Of a stretch of DNA of 64,000 nt, positions 29,301-39,387 are shown in pieces. Every line of letters begins with the position of its first letter. Within the stretch, counting starts at the first letter, position 1. Origin of the DNA: Mesorhizobium loti (GTDB taxonomy: Bacteria; Pseudomonadota; Alphaproteobacteria; Rhizobiales; Rhizobiaceae); contig NZ_QGGH01000002.1 of the NCBI RefSeq assembly GCF_003148495.1, forward strand, positions 310,001 to 374,000, in the 5' to 3' direction. A program made the position numbers and the translations under genes. The notes beneath the pieces were generated by a model. The model was not told the DNA's origin, did not search any database, and was given only the letters and a program-made list of their open reading frames with translations.

Positions 29301-29463
29301 CGGCATCGTCGTCGCCACCGTGCTGACCATCCTGGTGCTGCCGGCGGGCTATGCCCTGTTCTTCGGCCGCGAGCCCAAGAAGCGCGGTGCCGCGGAGCCG
29401 ACCGACGATCTGGAGCTGAGCCAAAAGGCCGACAAGCCGCAACTGGCGCTGGCCGCCGAATAA
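26317..29463 (+). CDS. RND (HAE1-like) efflux pump permease
   Basis: A 1048-residue inner-membrane pump of the AcrB superfamily that exports drugs or other toxic amphiphiles using the proton gradient. The usual two halves are visible, each with a membrane segment, a large periplasmic loop and a bundle of further segments. The proton-relay pair is seen as Asp-Asp in GLLVDDAMIVVEMMERK. Length is normal for the family. It pairs with the lipoprotein adaptor upstream and is under the TetR gene that heads the operon. The outer-membrane channel must be encoded elsewhere. Confidence 0.95.
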   Translation: MTNSTEEKRPFNLSRWAIGHPSIARFLFGLIIISGALGLMRMGQKEDPDFTFRVMVVQAIWPGSSIKEMEDQVVNKIERKLQETPHLDFVRSFTRAGSAIITVQIKGDTNAAEVTDAFYQVRKKVGDIQGDLPQGLLGPYFNDEFGDTFITLHSISGDGFSYPELKKFAIQARDMLLTTPGVEKAVIIGDQPEKLYIDVSSKALAERGLTLTDLQNAIKGQNNVDPAGSVDTGTNSVRISVEGDVSKVEDIRNLRLRAGGQVTRLGDIATVTSGLEDPFQRKYRFNGHDSVQLGVVMAKGFKVTDVGKDVEATYKRFEEALPYGVSVDQISDQPGVVTDAVAEFMHALGEALLIVLVVSFLSIGWRSGLVIAIAIPLVLAATFAIMYELGIDLQRISLGALIIALGLLVDDAMIVVEMMERKLEEGLVKIEAASFAYSSTAFPMLTGTLITTAGFIPVGFAASTAGEYVRTLFYVVGIALIVSWFVAVYFTPWLGNMILKQRKHAGSHHDVFDTRFYRRLRATVGWAVRHRIIVLVMTLVTFGTSLWAFQFIPQNFFPQSSRPEILVDLWLPEGTSIKEVEAQAKALESKMMDDKDKRFIATYIGEGAPRFFLPLDQQLRNPNFAQLLVMANDEPARERLIVKLRTVLAQDFPSIRAKVDRLFLGPPTGWPVQMRVMGPDRQEVRRIADQVKAKFREDPLLGAVHDDWLEPVPAMKLVIDQDRARALGVTSQRIRQMLQASMSGAPLDDFRDGEETVSIVAREPDASRSLLSSVDSVYIPTDFGGFVPLSQVAKVVPVLEQGIEWRRDRLPTISVGATLPDGVQSNDVVTKLYKDMQGLRDGLAPGYKIEIQGGAEDSAESQASIAAKAPIMLAIIVVLLMIQLQNFGKAMLVLATGPLGIIGAAAALLISGAPFGFVAILGVIALLGIIMRNSIILVDQIDQDIAKGMERSEAIIGSAVRRFRPIVLTAMTAVLALIPISRAVFWGPLAYAMMGGIVVATVLTILVLPAGYALFFGREPKKRGAAEPTDDLELSQKADKPQLALAAE

Positions 29464-29602
29464 AGATCGCAGGCCGGGCGATACCGTCCGGCCGGCAAGG
29501 TTTGCTTCCACCATCCAACGCCACGATCTCTCGCTGGTCCGCCCGAACGGCGCAGAGCTTAAACGGCATTCGGCGCCAAAAAGCGCGCGGCGGGATTGCG
29601 CC

Positions 29603-29644
29603 TTAAATCGCCTTGTTGTACGAACGTTCAACAAGGCGATTTAA
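29603..29644 (+). promoter_or_regulatory. 42-bp palindromic operator before the CocE-ABC operon
   Basis: Two perfect 16-base arms (ttaaatcgccttgttg and its complement) flank a ten-base centre, tacgaacgtt. The centre is itself nearly symmetric, giving TTGtACGaaCGTtCAA. It ends three bases before the GTG start of the hydrolase gene. A site of the same architecture lies at 41500-41541 before the oppositely directed flavoprotein gene; on the coding strands the two share 24 bases with one mismatch. The BetI-like TetR protein at 37102-37782 is the likely binder. Confidence 0.85.
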
Positions 29645-29647
29645 CGA

Positions 29648-31666
29648 GTGCCTGCCGTGGTACGGACCGAGTTCCCCTTTGCCGTCGAAACCGTCGATCC
29701 GCTCTGGATCACGCTGGCCGACGGCACGCGCATCGCCGCCACTTTGTGGCGCCCGCGCACCAATACCAAGGTGCCTGTCGTCGTCGAGATGGTGCCCTAT
29801 CGCCGGCGCGACGGCACCGTGGCCCGCGACATCGATATCCACCCCTGGCTTGCCGGCCACGGCATCGCCTGCGCCCGCATCGATATCAGGGGCTCGGGCG
29901 ATTCCGACGGCGATCTGGCCGATGAATATCTGCCGCGCGAGCAGGAGGACGCCTGCGAGATCATCGCCCATCTCGCCGCGCAACCCTGGTGCAACGGCAA
30001 TGTCGGCATGACCGGCATTTCCTGGGGCGGCTTCAACGCGCTGCAGGTGGCGGCGCGCCGGCCGCCGGCTCTGAAAGCCATCATCACCAACTGCGCCACC
30101 GACGACCGCTACGCCGACGACATCCACTATATGGGCGGCGCGCTGCTGACCGAGCAGGAGATGTGGTCGAACTTCATGCTGGTAAAGAAGGCGATGGCGC
30201 CCGACCCGCAGATCGTCGGCGACGCTTGGCGCGCCATGTGGGCCGACCGCCTTGCGGCGACAAGCTCACTGTCGGAAATCTGGCTGGCGCATCAGCGCCG
30301 CGACGACTACTGGCGGCAGGGCTCGGTCTGCGAAGACCACGCGGCGATCGAATGCGCGGTCATGGCCGTCTGCGGCTGGGAGGACAGCTACTCCAACTTC
30401 GTGCCGCGCCTGCTCGAACATCTGCCGGGGCCGAAGCTCGGCATCGTTGGCCCCTGGTCGCATGCCTATCCCTGTCGCGGTGCGCCTGGGCCGCTGATCG
30501 GCTATCTGCAGGAGGCGATGCGCTGGTGGCGCCATTGGCTCTGCGGCGAAGACACCGGCATCATGAACGAGCCACTCTATCGCGTCTGGATCACCGGCGA
30601 AGAACGGCCACAACCTTTTTATCTCCCCGATCATGCCGGCAGTTGGGCCGCCGAGGACCAGTGGCCGTCGCCGCGCATCGAACGCCGCGCTTTGCATCTG
30701 AACGCCACTGGGCTTGGCAGCGAACCCGCACCGGGTGCCGTGCTTTCCGTGCGCTCGCCGGCCACCGCCGGGCGAGACTGCGGCCGCTGGGGCGGTTATG
30801 GCGGCTCCTGCCCGGATATGCCCATCGACCAGCGTCGTGAGGACGGGCTGGCGTTGTGCTTCGACACGCCCCCGCTCGACAGCGACCTGACCTTGCTCGG
30901 CGCGCCGGAACTCGATCTGCTCGTCATTGTCGACCAGCCGCATGTCAACCTCGCCGCCCGGCTGTGCGATGTCTATCCCGACGGCACCTCGGCGCTGATG
31001 ACCTATGGCGTGCTCAACCTCAGCCACAGAGACAGCCACGAGCATCCAGAGCCGTGTCCGGTCGGAACACCGTTCCGCGTGCGGCTGAAGCTCAATGATT
31101 TCGCTCGCACGGTGCCCAAGGGCCACCGCATCCGGCTGGCGCTGGCCAACCAGCATTGGCCGATCTTGTGGCCGCAGCCGAAACTGTCGACGCTGTCGAT
31201 GGCGAGCGGCGACAGCACGGTGATGCTGCCGGTGCGGCCGCCGTCGGCTCGCGACCGCGACGTGCGCTTTGAACCCGCCGAAACGGCGCCGCCGGTCCCG
31301 ACCACGACGTTTGACGACGGCTTCGACCGTCGCATCGTCACCGACGATGTCGGCTCGGGCGTGCAGACCATCGCGCTGAGTTCCGACCATGGACGCCGGC
31401 GCTATGACGATCGCGCTATCACCGTGTTCTCGGCCAACAGCGATACGATGAGCATCCGTGCCGACGATCCGCTGTCGGCCAAGCTCGTCACCGAATACTG
31501 CTGGGCGATTGCCAGCGGCGATGCCGACATCGAAGCCATGGCAGTCACCGAACTGACATCGGACGAAACCCATTTCAACCTGAGCTGGCGGCTCGAGGCC
31601 CGAGAACGGTGCACGCTCGTCCACAGCGCCTCGGCGACGCGGCGCATCAGGCGCGATTTCGCCTGA
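29648..31666 (+). CDS. CocE/NonD family serine hydrolase
   Basis: A 672-residue hydrolase of the cocaine esterase / X-Pro dipeptidyl peptidase group, which splits esters or amides with an alpha/beta hydrolase core (S15 domain, about residues 20-280) and a C-terminal jelly-roll domain (PepX_C, from about 310). The nucleophile is Ser125 in GISWGG. No signal peptide is seen, so it acts in the cytoplasm on imported substrate. The start is a GTG only three bases after a 42-bp palindrome. It heads an operon with a full peptide-type ABC transporter and a BetI-like regulator, which suggests that the cargo has an ester or amide bond that this enzyme opens. Confidence 0.88.
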   Translation: MPAVVRTEFPFAVETVDPLWITLADGTRIAATLWRPRTNTKVPVVVEMVPYRRRDGTVARDIDIHPWLAGHGIACARIDIRGSGDSDGDLADEYLPREQEDACEIIAHLAAQPWCNGNVGMTGISWGGFNALQVAARRPPALKAIITNCATDDRYADDIHYMGGALLTEQEMWSNFMLVKKAMAPDPQIVGDAWRAMWADRLAATSSLSEIWLAHQRRDDYWRQGSVCEDHAAIECAVMAVCGWEDSYSNFVPRLLEHLPGPKLGIVGPWSHAYPCRGAPGPLIGYLQEAMRWWRHWLCGEDTGIMNEPLYRVWITGEERPQPFYLPDHAGSWAAEDQWPSPRIERRALHLNATGLGSEPAPGAVLSVRSPATAGRDCGRWGGYGGSCPDMPIDQRREDGLALCFDTPPLDSDLTLLGAPELDLLVIVDQPHVNLAARLCDVYPDGTSALMTYGVLNLSHRDSHEHPEPCPVGTPFRVRLKLNDFARTVPKGHRIRLALANQHWPILWPQPKLSTLSMASGDSTVMLPVRPPSARDRDVRFEPAETAPPVPTTTFDDGFDRRIVTDDVGSGVQTIALSSDHGRRRYDDRAITVFSANSDTMSIRADDPLSAKLVTEYCWAIASGDADIEAMAVTELTSDETHFNLSWRLEARERCTLVHSASATRRIRRDFA

Positions 31667-31685
31667 CAGGAGCGGAGAGGAGACC

Positions 31686-32636
31686 ATGCTTGCATATGCA
31701 GTGAAGCGCATCGGTCTCGGCCTCCTGATCCTCGTGCTTGTCATGATCGCCATGTATGCGGCCGTTTTCCTGGTTCCGGGCGATCCTGCAACCGTGGCGC
31801 TTGGTCCACGCGCCACGCCGGAACTGAAGCGGCTGCTGATCGAGCGCATGGGCCTCGACCAGCCGGTCTGGTGGCAGATCGTCGAATTCTTCCGCAACGC
31901 GCTGACCGGCAATCTCGGCTACGATGTCTGGTCGAACCGGCCCGTCTCCACCCTGGTGCTGGAAGCGTTGCCGAACACGCTGATCCTCGGGCTGACCGCG
32001 CTCACCGTCGCGCTTCTCATCGGCGTTCCGCTCGGCTGCCTGTCCGTGATGCGGCGCGGCACAACAGCCGATGCCATCATCGGCGTGCTGTCGGTCGGCG
32101 TCATCGCCGTGCCGTCCTTCGTCGTCGCCATCTATTCGCTGCTGCTCTTTGCCGTGACGCTGCGCTGGCTGCCGGCCATCGGTGCCGGCGAGGCCGGTGA
32201 CTTCGTCAGCCAGGCCAAGGCGCTGATCATGCCGGCGGCAGCCATAGCGCTCGGCTGGATCGGCTACATCGCCCGCATGGTGCGCGCCTCGATGATGGAG
32301 GTGATGGGCGAACCGCACATCCGCACCGCGCGCTCGTTTGGTTTGCCTGAATGGAAGATCGTCTCCAAATACGCGCTGCGCATCGCCATCATCCCGACCA
32401 TCTCGCTGGTCGCCGTCGGCCTCGGCAGCATCCTGTCCAGCGCCGTCTTCGTCGAGGCGGTGTTCGCTCGACCCGGCATCGGCAAGCTCATCACCGACGC
32501 CGTCAACACCCGCAATTATCCGGTCGTCATGGGCACGGTGCTGATCATGACCGCCATCTACGTCTCCATCACCATCGCCGCCGATCTGTTGATTGCGCGG
32601 CTCGACCCGAGGGTGCGCGATGTCTTCCGTGGCTGA
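31686..32636 (+). CDS. peptide/amine ABC transporter permease, DppB-like
   Basis: A 316-residue inner-membrane permease with an N-terminal segment, a periplasmic stretch and five further membrane segments. The EAA-type loop is present (ARSFGLPEWKIVSKYALRIA), as in DppB/OppB. It starts 19 bases after the hydrolase stop, with GGAG boxes before the ATG, and its end overlaps the next gene by 17 bases. It forms one half of the channel with the DppC-like protein. Confidence 0.92.
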   Translation: MLAYAVKRIGLGLLILVLVMIAMYAAVFLVPGDPATVALGPRATPELKRLLIERMGLDQPVWWQIVEFFRNALTGNLGYDVWSNRPVSTLVLEALPNTLILGLTALTVALLIGVPLGCLSVMRRGTTADAIIGVLSVGVIAVPSFVVAIYSLLLFAVTLRWLPAIGAGEAGDFVSQAKALIMPAAAIALGWIGYIARMVRASMMEVMGEPHIRTARSFGLPEWKIVSKYALRIAIIPTISLVAVGLGSILSSAVFVEAVFARPGIGKLITDAVNTRNYPVVMGTVLIMTAIYVSITIAADLLIARLDPRVRDVFRG

Positions 32637-33503
32637 CGCCTCGCTCTCCCTTCCGGACCGACAAAGGCTGCCGCTGCTGCGGGCGCTGCTTGCCGATCCG
32701 TTCACTTGCGTGGCGCTGATCCTGGTCACCGGCTTCCTCATCACCGCAATCTTCGCGCCATGGCTGGCGCCCTATTCACCGATCAAGATCGATGTGCTGC
32801 ACAAGCTGCAGCCGCCATCGCTCGCGCACTGGTTCGGAACCGATCATCTCGGCCGGGATCTCCTGTCGCGCGTCATTTTTGGCGCGCGCACGGCGCTGAC
32901 CATCGCCATGGTCTCGGTGGCCATCGCCGGCGCCATCGGCCTGCTGCTCGGCCTGATCGCCGGCTACGGGCCGCGCTGGCTCGACGCCATCCTGGTGCTG
33001 AGCTTCGACAGCTTGAACTCGCTCCCGATGATCATGTTCGCGCTCGCCATCATCACCGTGCTCGGCGCCGGCACCGGCACGCTGATCATCGTCATCGCCG
33101 CGACCTCGTTCCCGAGCTATGCCAGGCTGATCCGGGCGCAGACGCTGGCGCTGAAGAACAGCGACTATATCCTCGCCGAGCGCCTGCTCGACGCCAGTGC
33201 AGCGCGCATCATCTTCATCCACCTCCTGCCCAATGTCGTCGGCCCGCTGATCATCCTTCTGTCGATGGACATTCCGGTCGTCATCATGGTCGAGGCCGGC
33301 CTTAGCTTCCTCGGCCTTGGTGTGCGGCCGCCGACACCGTCCTGGGGCTCGATCCTCTATGATGGCTACACCTCGATCCGCTCGGCACCGTTCATGGTCA
33401 TCTTCGGCGGGCTGCCGCTGGTGCTCGCAACGCTCGGCTTCACTTTCCTCGGCGAGGGCCTGCGCGACTATCTCGACCCGCGCCTGCAATTGCGGAGGCC
33501 GGC

Positions 33504-33507
<4 letters not shown>
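32620..33507 (+). CDS. peptide/amine ABC transporter permease, DppC-like
   Basis: A 295-residue permease of the DppC/OppC type. The N-terminal OppC_N segment carries the FGTDHLGRDLLSRVIFGAR signature, and the EAA loop (AERLLDASAARIIFIHLLPN) follows. The ATG at 32620 gives the family start; the frame upstream of it lies within the previous gene. Its end overlaps the next ATPase gene by four bases. It pairs with the DppB-like permease. Confidence 0.92.
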
Positions 33508-34465
<958 letters not shown>

Positions 34466-34469
<4 letters not shown>

Positions 34470-35494
34470 GCCCGCTGCTCGCCATCAATGATCTGTCGGT
34501 GACCTTCGCACGTAAGAGTTTGCTCAGCCGCCTGATCAATCCGTTCCCCTTGCCGAGCTTCAATGTCATCGACGGCGTGACGCTGTCGCTGATGCCGGGC
34601 GAGACGCTTGGGCTGGTCGGCGAGTCCGGTTCCGGCAAGACGACGCTTGCCCGTACCATTCTTGGCCTTGTGCGCGCCGCTGCCGGCCGCATCACCTTCG
34701 AGGGCAGGGACGTGGCGACGCCGGCCGATTTCCGCGCCATGCGAAGGCGCTCGGCGATGATGTTCCAGGACCCTGTTGCCTCGCTCAGCCCGCGCCTGCG
34801 CATCGGCACACTGCTGACCGAGCCGCAGATCATTCAAGGCGTGCCGATGCCGGATCGCCGCGCCGCGGCAAAAGCGCTGCTGGCGCTGGTCGGCCTGCCG
34901 GCCTCCTTCGTCGACCGCTTTCCACATGAGCTGTCGGGCGGGCAGGCGCGCCGCATCGGCGTCGCCCGCGCGCTGGCAATGAAGCCGCATCTGCTGCTCG
35001 CCGACGAGCCGACCGCCGGCCTCGATGTCTCCGTGCAGGGCGACGTGCTCAACCTGATCGGCGAGCTGAAACGCGAGCTTGGTTTCGCCGCCATGATCGT
35101 CACCCACAATCTGGCAATGATCCGCCATGTCAGCGATCGGCTGGCCATCATGTATCTCGGCCGGCTGGTCGAGACGGGACCGACGCAGGATGTGTTTTCG
35201 GCACCGCTGCATCCCTACACGGCGACGCTGATCCGGTCCGAGCCGATACCCGACCCACGCCGGCGCAGCCAGAACCCCGCCGTCACTGGCGAGATCCCAA
35301 GTGTATTCCGGCGGCCATCTGGCTGCGAATTCCACACACGCTGCCCGATCGCGCGCGATCGCTGCAAGACCGAGGCACCGGCCTATCGACCGATGGGCAC
35401 CGATCGGATGGTGCGCTGCCATTTCCCGCTGGTGACAGGCGGGCAAGAACGGGAAGCCTTCTCACGCGCTTCCGCAAACCACAGGGGAAACTGA
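34466..35494 (+). CDS. peptide/amine ABC transporter ATPase, DppF-like
   Basis: A 342-residue ABC ATPase. Walker A is GESGSGKT; the signature is LSGGQARR and Walker B is LLLADEPTAGLD. The C-terminal extension has the CEFHTRCPIARDRC cluster typical of DppF/OppF. The ATG at 34466 overlaps the previous stop by four bases (ATGA), which is better than the longer frame from 34355. The binding-protein gene starts one base after its stop, so all are one transcript. Confidence 0.93.
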
Positions 35495-35495
35495 C

Positions 35496-37058
35496 ATGAC
35501 ACAATGGAACATGGACAGACGTGCATTCCTGAAAGCGGCGGGCGCGCTGGGTGTCGGCCTGACGATGAAGCCGGGCTTCGCCTGGTCGGCCGCCGGCGAC
35601 ACTTTGCGCATCCGCATGGAGGGCGATCTGCAATGCCTCGATCCTGCCTTCATGAATGGCGGCATCGAGGATGTCATGATGCGAGGTATCTATGTCTCGC
35701 TGAACCGTTTCGACGATATCAGGAAAGGCTCGCCCTGGTCGTTGTGGGGCGCCGAAAAGCTCGAACAGAAAGATCCGAGGACCATCGCCTTCACCTTGAT
35801 CGACGGGCTGAAATGGTCTGGTGGATTTGGCGCGGTCACCGCCGATGACGTGAAGTTCTCGTTCGAGCGCATCGCCGACAAGGCCCTGTCGTCGCCCTGG
35901 GCCTATCAGTTCGAAAAACTCGACCGCGTCGAGGTCGTCGATGCACGCAACGGCATCATCCACCTGAAAGAGCCCTACCAGCCGATCTTCGTCACCAGCC
36001 TGCCTTACTATGGCGGACACATCATCAGCCGCGCCGGCACCGAGAAGGCGGGTGGCAAGTTCACCACCGAGCCGCCGGCGACATGCGGTCCCTACCTCTT
36101 CTCCGACTGGCAGCAGAAGCAGAAGGTGACACTGACCGCCAACCCTGACTGGCCGGGGCCGAAGCCGGATTTCGGCAAGGTCGAGATCTATGTCGTCGCC
36201 GACGATCAGGCAGCCCAGCTGGCCTATGAGGCCGACGCCTTCGACTACACCAAGATCGCCATTTCAGCGACCAAGACGGTCAAGGCCAGCCCACCCGCCG
36301 ACACGAACCTGATCGAGGCGCAGTCGACCCGTTATGTCTGGCTGACCATCAACATGCTGAGCCCGCGCCTCAAGGATCTGAAAGTCCGCCAGGCCGTGCA
36401 GAATGGCGTCGATGTCGGGCAGATACTCACCGGCGTCTATGACGATCTCACCAAGCGTTCCACCGGTGTCGTCCAGCCCGGCACCAAGTTCGCGCGCGCC
36501 AGCAATCTGATCGCCGCACCCGACTACGAGAAGTCCGCAGCACTTCTGACTGAAGCCGGCGTCAGCGACCTGTCGCTGACCTTGACGGTGATGAACGATT
36601 CCATCCGCACCGCGACCGCACAGATCATCCAGGCCAGTCTCGAACAGGCCGGCATCAAGGTCGAGATCCAGCCCTATGACGAGGCGGCCTTCTGGGGCGT
36701 CGGCGACAAGACGCAAGGTGAGGGCTACAAGAACATCGATCTGGCGCTGATGGATTTTGCTGGCGGCGTCGATCCTTCCGAAAACCTGGTCTGGTTCCGC
36801 CCGGACCAGATCGGCGCCTACAATTGGTCGGGCTTCGACAGCGCGGAGTTCGAAACCAGCTATCAGCAGTTGGTGGCGGAAAGCGATGAGCCCAAGCGCA
36901 TCGCATTGTCCAACCGCATGGAGGACCTGATGGAGCAGTCTGGCGGTTTCATCTTCATCTGCCACCAGCCGCTGGTCGTTATCCACAAGACCAGTTTCGA
37001 GCCGGTTATTTATCCGGACGGCCACCCCAATCCGGTGCTGTTCAAGAAGAAGGCATGA
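35496..37058 (+). CDS. ABC transporter substrate-binding protein with Tat signal, family 5
   Basis: A 520-residue extracellular solute-binding protein of family 5 (DppA/OppA type). The N-terminus MTQWNMDRRAFLKAAG carries a twin-arginine signal, so it is exported folded by the Tat path. Segments typical of the family are present (EQKDPRTIAFTLIDGLKWSGG, RQAVQNGVDVGQILTGVY). It should capture a small peptide-like or amine compound for the permeases encoded just upstream. Having the binding protein last in the operon is less common. AGGGGA precedes the ATG. Confidence 0.92.
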   Translation: MTQWNMDRRAFLKAAGALGVGLTMKPGFAWSAAGDTLRIRMEGDLQCLDPAFMNGGIEDVMMRGIYVSLNRFDDIRKGSPWSLWGAEKLEQKDPRTIAFTLIDGLKWSGGFGAVTADDVKFSFERIADKALSSPWAYQFEKLDRVEVVDARNGIIHLKEPYQPIFVTSLPYYGGHIISRAGTEKAGGKFTTEPPATCGPYLFSDWQQKQKVTLTANPDWPGPKPDFGKVEIYVVADDQAAQLAYEADAFDYTKIAISATKTVKASPPADTNLIEAQSTRYVWLTINMLSPRLKDLKVRQAVQNGVDVGQILTGVYDDLTKRSTGVVQPGTKFARASNLIAAPDYEKSAALLTEAGVSDLSLTLTVMNDSIRTATAQIIQASLEQAGIKVEIQPYDEAAFWGVGDKTQGEGYKNIDLALMDFAGGVDPSENLVWFRPDQIGAYNWSGFDSAEFETSYQQLVAESDEPKRIALSNRMEDLMEQSGGFIFICHQPLVVIHKTSFEPVIYPDGHPNPVLFKKKA

Positions 37059-37101
37059 TCGCTTCCGTGGACAGCAAAGATGTGATCGTTTAGCTGGGGG
37101 C

Positions 37102-37782
37102 ATGACGGAAGCAGGACCAGCACCCGAAAGACGCAAGCGCGGCGCCAAGAAATCGCCACCGCGCTTCAGCCGCGAGCAGGCGGATGTCCGCCGTTCCATG
37201 CTGGTCGAGGCGGCGACGCGATGCCTGTCGGTCGGCGGCATCGGCGCCTTCACCATCGATCGCATCTGCAAGGAGGCCGGCGTTTCGCGCGGCCTCATCA
37301 ACCATCACTTCGAAAGCCTCGATGGCTTGCTGGTCGAGGTCTACAAATCCTCGCTTTATGCCAGCGTCAACAACCAGATCGCCGAAGCCAAGCGCCGCCG
37401 CGCCGAGACATCAGATTGGTCGCCGCAGGCCGCACTTGCCGCCCTGGTGCATTCGAATTTTTCGCCCGATTATTTCAGCCGTGACAATCTCTTGATCTGG
37501 CTATCGCTGTGGGGCGAGATCGCCGTCAACCTACGCCTCAAGGCGGCGCATCGCGAACTCTATGACGCTTACCGGGCGGAACTCGCCGAGGACATAGCCG
37601 CGGTCGCCGTGCCGCGCGGCAGGGATGTCGACGCTCCGACGCTGGCGCGCAATTTCATCGCCCTGGTCGACGGGCTCTGGCTCGAATGGTGCCTCGACGA
37701 AAGCGTGGTGACGCCGCAGGCCGCCGAAGCCGCCGGCTTCGAGATGCTGGAAGCTCAGGTCGGGCCTTTGCGGGATGCCTAG
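37102..37782 (+). CDS. BetI-like TetR family regulator
   Basis: A 226-residue TetR protein. After a basic N-terminal tail (ERRKRGAKK) comes the helix-turn-helix (about residues 30-75, CLSVGGIGAFTIDRICKEAGVSRG and on). The C-terminal half, with NLRLKAAHRELYDAYRAEL and FIALVDGLWLEWCLD, resembles the BetI-type domain that senses choline-like compounds. It is the last rightward gene of the operon and its stop overlaps the stop of the MttB-like gene by four bases. It is the only regulator within the region bounded by the twin 42-bp palindromes, so it probably binds both. An N-methylated or betaine-like inducer is inference. Confidence 0.88.
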   Translation: MTEAGPAPERRKRGAKKSPPRFSREQADVRRSMLVEAATRCLSVGGIGAFTIDRICKEAGVSRGLINHHFESLDGLLVEVYKSSLYASVNNQIAEAKRRRAETSDWSPQAALAALVHSNFSPDYFSRDNLLIWLSLWGEIAVNLRLKAAHRELYDAYRAELAEDIAAVAVPRGRDVDAPTLARNFIALVDGLWLEWCLDESVVTPQAAEAAGFEMLEAQVGPLRDA

Positions 37783-39317
37783 TTCAGCGGCGAACCGCCC
37801 TCGCGCTTGCGGCGCTCCATATAGTCGCGCAGCGCCTCATCGATGCCGGGATCGATCGGCGGCTGCTCATATTCGGCGACCATCCGCTTCCAGACCACAT
37901 TGGCCCGTTCGCGCGCGGTGATCTGGCCGCGCTCCATCCAGGTGTCGTAGTTGTCCCAGTTGGAGACCAGCGGCGAATAAAACGCGCGTTCGTAGCGCTG
38001 CATCGTGTGCGCGGCGCCGAAGAAGTGCCCGGCCGGCCCGACCTCGCGCACGGCTTCCAGCGCCAGCGTGTCGATATCGACCACCGGCGGGTCGAAATAG
38101 GCGCACATCATCTGCAGCATCTCGGCGTCGATGATCAGTTTCTCGAACGATGCCGTCAGCCCGCCGCCGAGCCAGCCGGCGGCGTGCAGCACCAGATTGG
38201 CACCGCCCATCAGGCAGCCCCACAGCGACATGGCGCTTTCATAGGCCGCCTGCGCATCGACCGAATTGGCGGCGGTGACATTGCTGGAGCGGAACGGTAC
38301 GCCGATCAGCCGGCAGAGCTGGCCGGTGATCTGCGCGGCCTGCGTGTATTCCGGCGTACCGAAGGCCGGCGCACCGGTCTTCATGTCGACATTGGAGGTG
38401 AAGCCGCCATACATCACCGGTACGCCGGGGCGCACGATCTGCGTCAGCACGATGCCGGCCAGCGCCTCGGCATGCTGCTGCGACAGCGCTCCGGCGAGCG
38501 TCACCGGGCTCATCGCACCGGCCAGTGTGAACGGCGTGATGACATTGACCTGGCCATGTTCGGCCAGCGCGATCAGGCCTTCCGCCATCGGCTCGTCGAG
38601 CTGCAGCGGCGAGTTGGTGTTGATGATGCCGGTAAAGACAGGCATCTCCTGCGCAAGATTCTCGCGCGTCGTGCCCAGTGAAATCGCCACCATCTCCAGC
38701 GCGTCGATGGCGCGCCCGCGGCCGAGCGCCTGCGGTTGCCAGTTCTTGTCGAGCAGCGTGATCTCGGCATAGTAGAGGTCGAGATGGCGCGTGTTCTGGT
38801 GCAGGTCGAGCGGCTCGAACGGCCCGCCGCCTTCCTGGTGCAGCACGTTGAACGACTGGATCAGCTTGAGATAATCGCACATCTCGGCATAGGTGCCGGG
38901 ACGGCGGCCGCGATCATTGTCCATGACATAGGCGGGTCCACCGACCGACGACAGGATGCAGTGTTTCCCGCCGACCTTGACGTTCTTCGCCGGATTGCGG
39001 GCACGCAACTCGAACGACGATGGCGCCATGGCGACGCGCTCCATGACCATGGCGCGGTCGAAACGCACCCGCATCTCGCCGTCGTCGACATCGCAGCCGG
39101 CCGAGCGGTAGAATTGCCGCGCCTGCGGCTGCAGCACCCGCATGCCGATCTCTTCGAGGATGGTGAGGCCCATTTCGTGGATCGTCTGCACCTGATCGGC
39201 CGACAGGATCTCGATCGGTGCATAGGGCCGCGTCAGCTGCTTCCACGGCCGCTGCTCGATGCCGCCGATCTCGCGCTGCGGGCGGCCGGGCCTGCGACGT
39301 GCCGTGATGCGCTCCAT
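37779..39317 (-). CDS. MttB-like trimethylamine methyltransferase family protein (non-pyrrolysine)
   Basis: A 512-residue member of the MttB superfamily. Methanogen MttB uses pyrrolysine at an in-frame amber codon to demethylate trimethylamine; here the frame runs through without one, so it belongs to the non-pyrrolysine group, of which MtgB (glycine betaine methyltransferase) is a known case. Such enzymes pass a methyl group from a quaternary amine to a corrinoid protein. No corrinoid protein or reactivase gene is in the window, so either it uses one encoded elsewhere or its chemistry differs. It lies 70 bases downstream of the TMADH/StcD-like gene, same strand, and overlaps tetR tail to tail. 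Confidence 0.88.
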   Translation of the reverse strand: MERITARRRPGRPQREIGGIEQRPWKQLTRPYAPIEILSADQVQTIHEMGLTILEEIGMRVLQPQARQFYRSAGCDVDDGEMRVRFDRAMVMERVAMAPSSFELRARNPAKNVKVGGKHCILSSVGGPAYVMDNDRGRRPGTYAEMCDYLKLIQSFNVLHQEGGGPFEPLDLHQNTRHLDLYYAEITLLDKNWQPQALGRGRAIDALEMVAISLGTTRENLAQEMPVFTGIINTNSPLQLDEPMAEGLIALAEHGQVNVITPFTLAGAMSPVTLAGALSQQHAEALAGIVLTQIVRPGVPVMYGGFTSNVDMKTGAPAFGTPEYTQAAQITGQLCRLIGVPFRSSNVTAANSVDAQAAYESAMSLWGCLMGGANLVLHAAGWLGGGLTASFEKLIIDAEMLQMMCAYFDPPVVDIDTLALEAVREVGPAGHFFGAAHTMQRYERAFYSPLVSNWDNYDTWMERGQITARERANVVWKRMVAEYEQPPIDPGIDEALRDYMERRKREGGSPLN

Positions 39318-39387
39318 GGTTTTCTTGAACTCCCTGTTTGTCGCAATTCCGGACGGAAAACCGCTTCACACTTCTCCTGGAATTGCT

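Noticed and set aside
27400..29634. 744-codon minus-strand frame opposite the RND pump
   Set aside because: It mirrors a clear AcrB-type gene and has a His/Asp/Arg-rich composition with no motif.
30266..31912. 548-codon minus-strand frame opposite the CocE gene
   Set aside because: It overlaps the hydrolase and the start of the next permease and has no ribosome site or family likeness.
37779..39317. Pyrrolysine-containing trimethylamine methyltransferase
   Set aside because: The reading frame is continuous for 512 codons with no in-frame amber codon, so pyrrolysine is not used.
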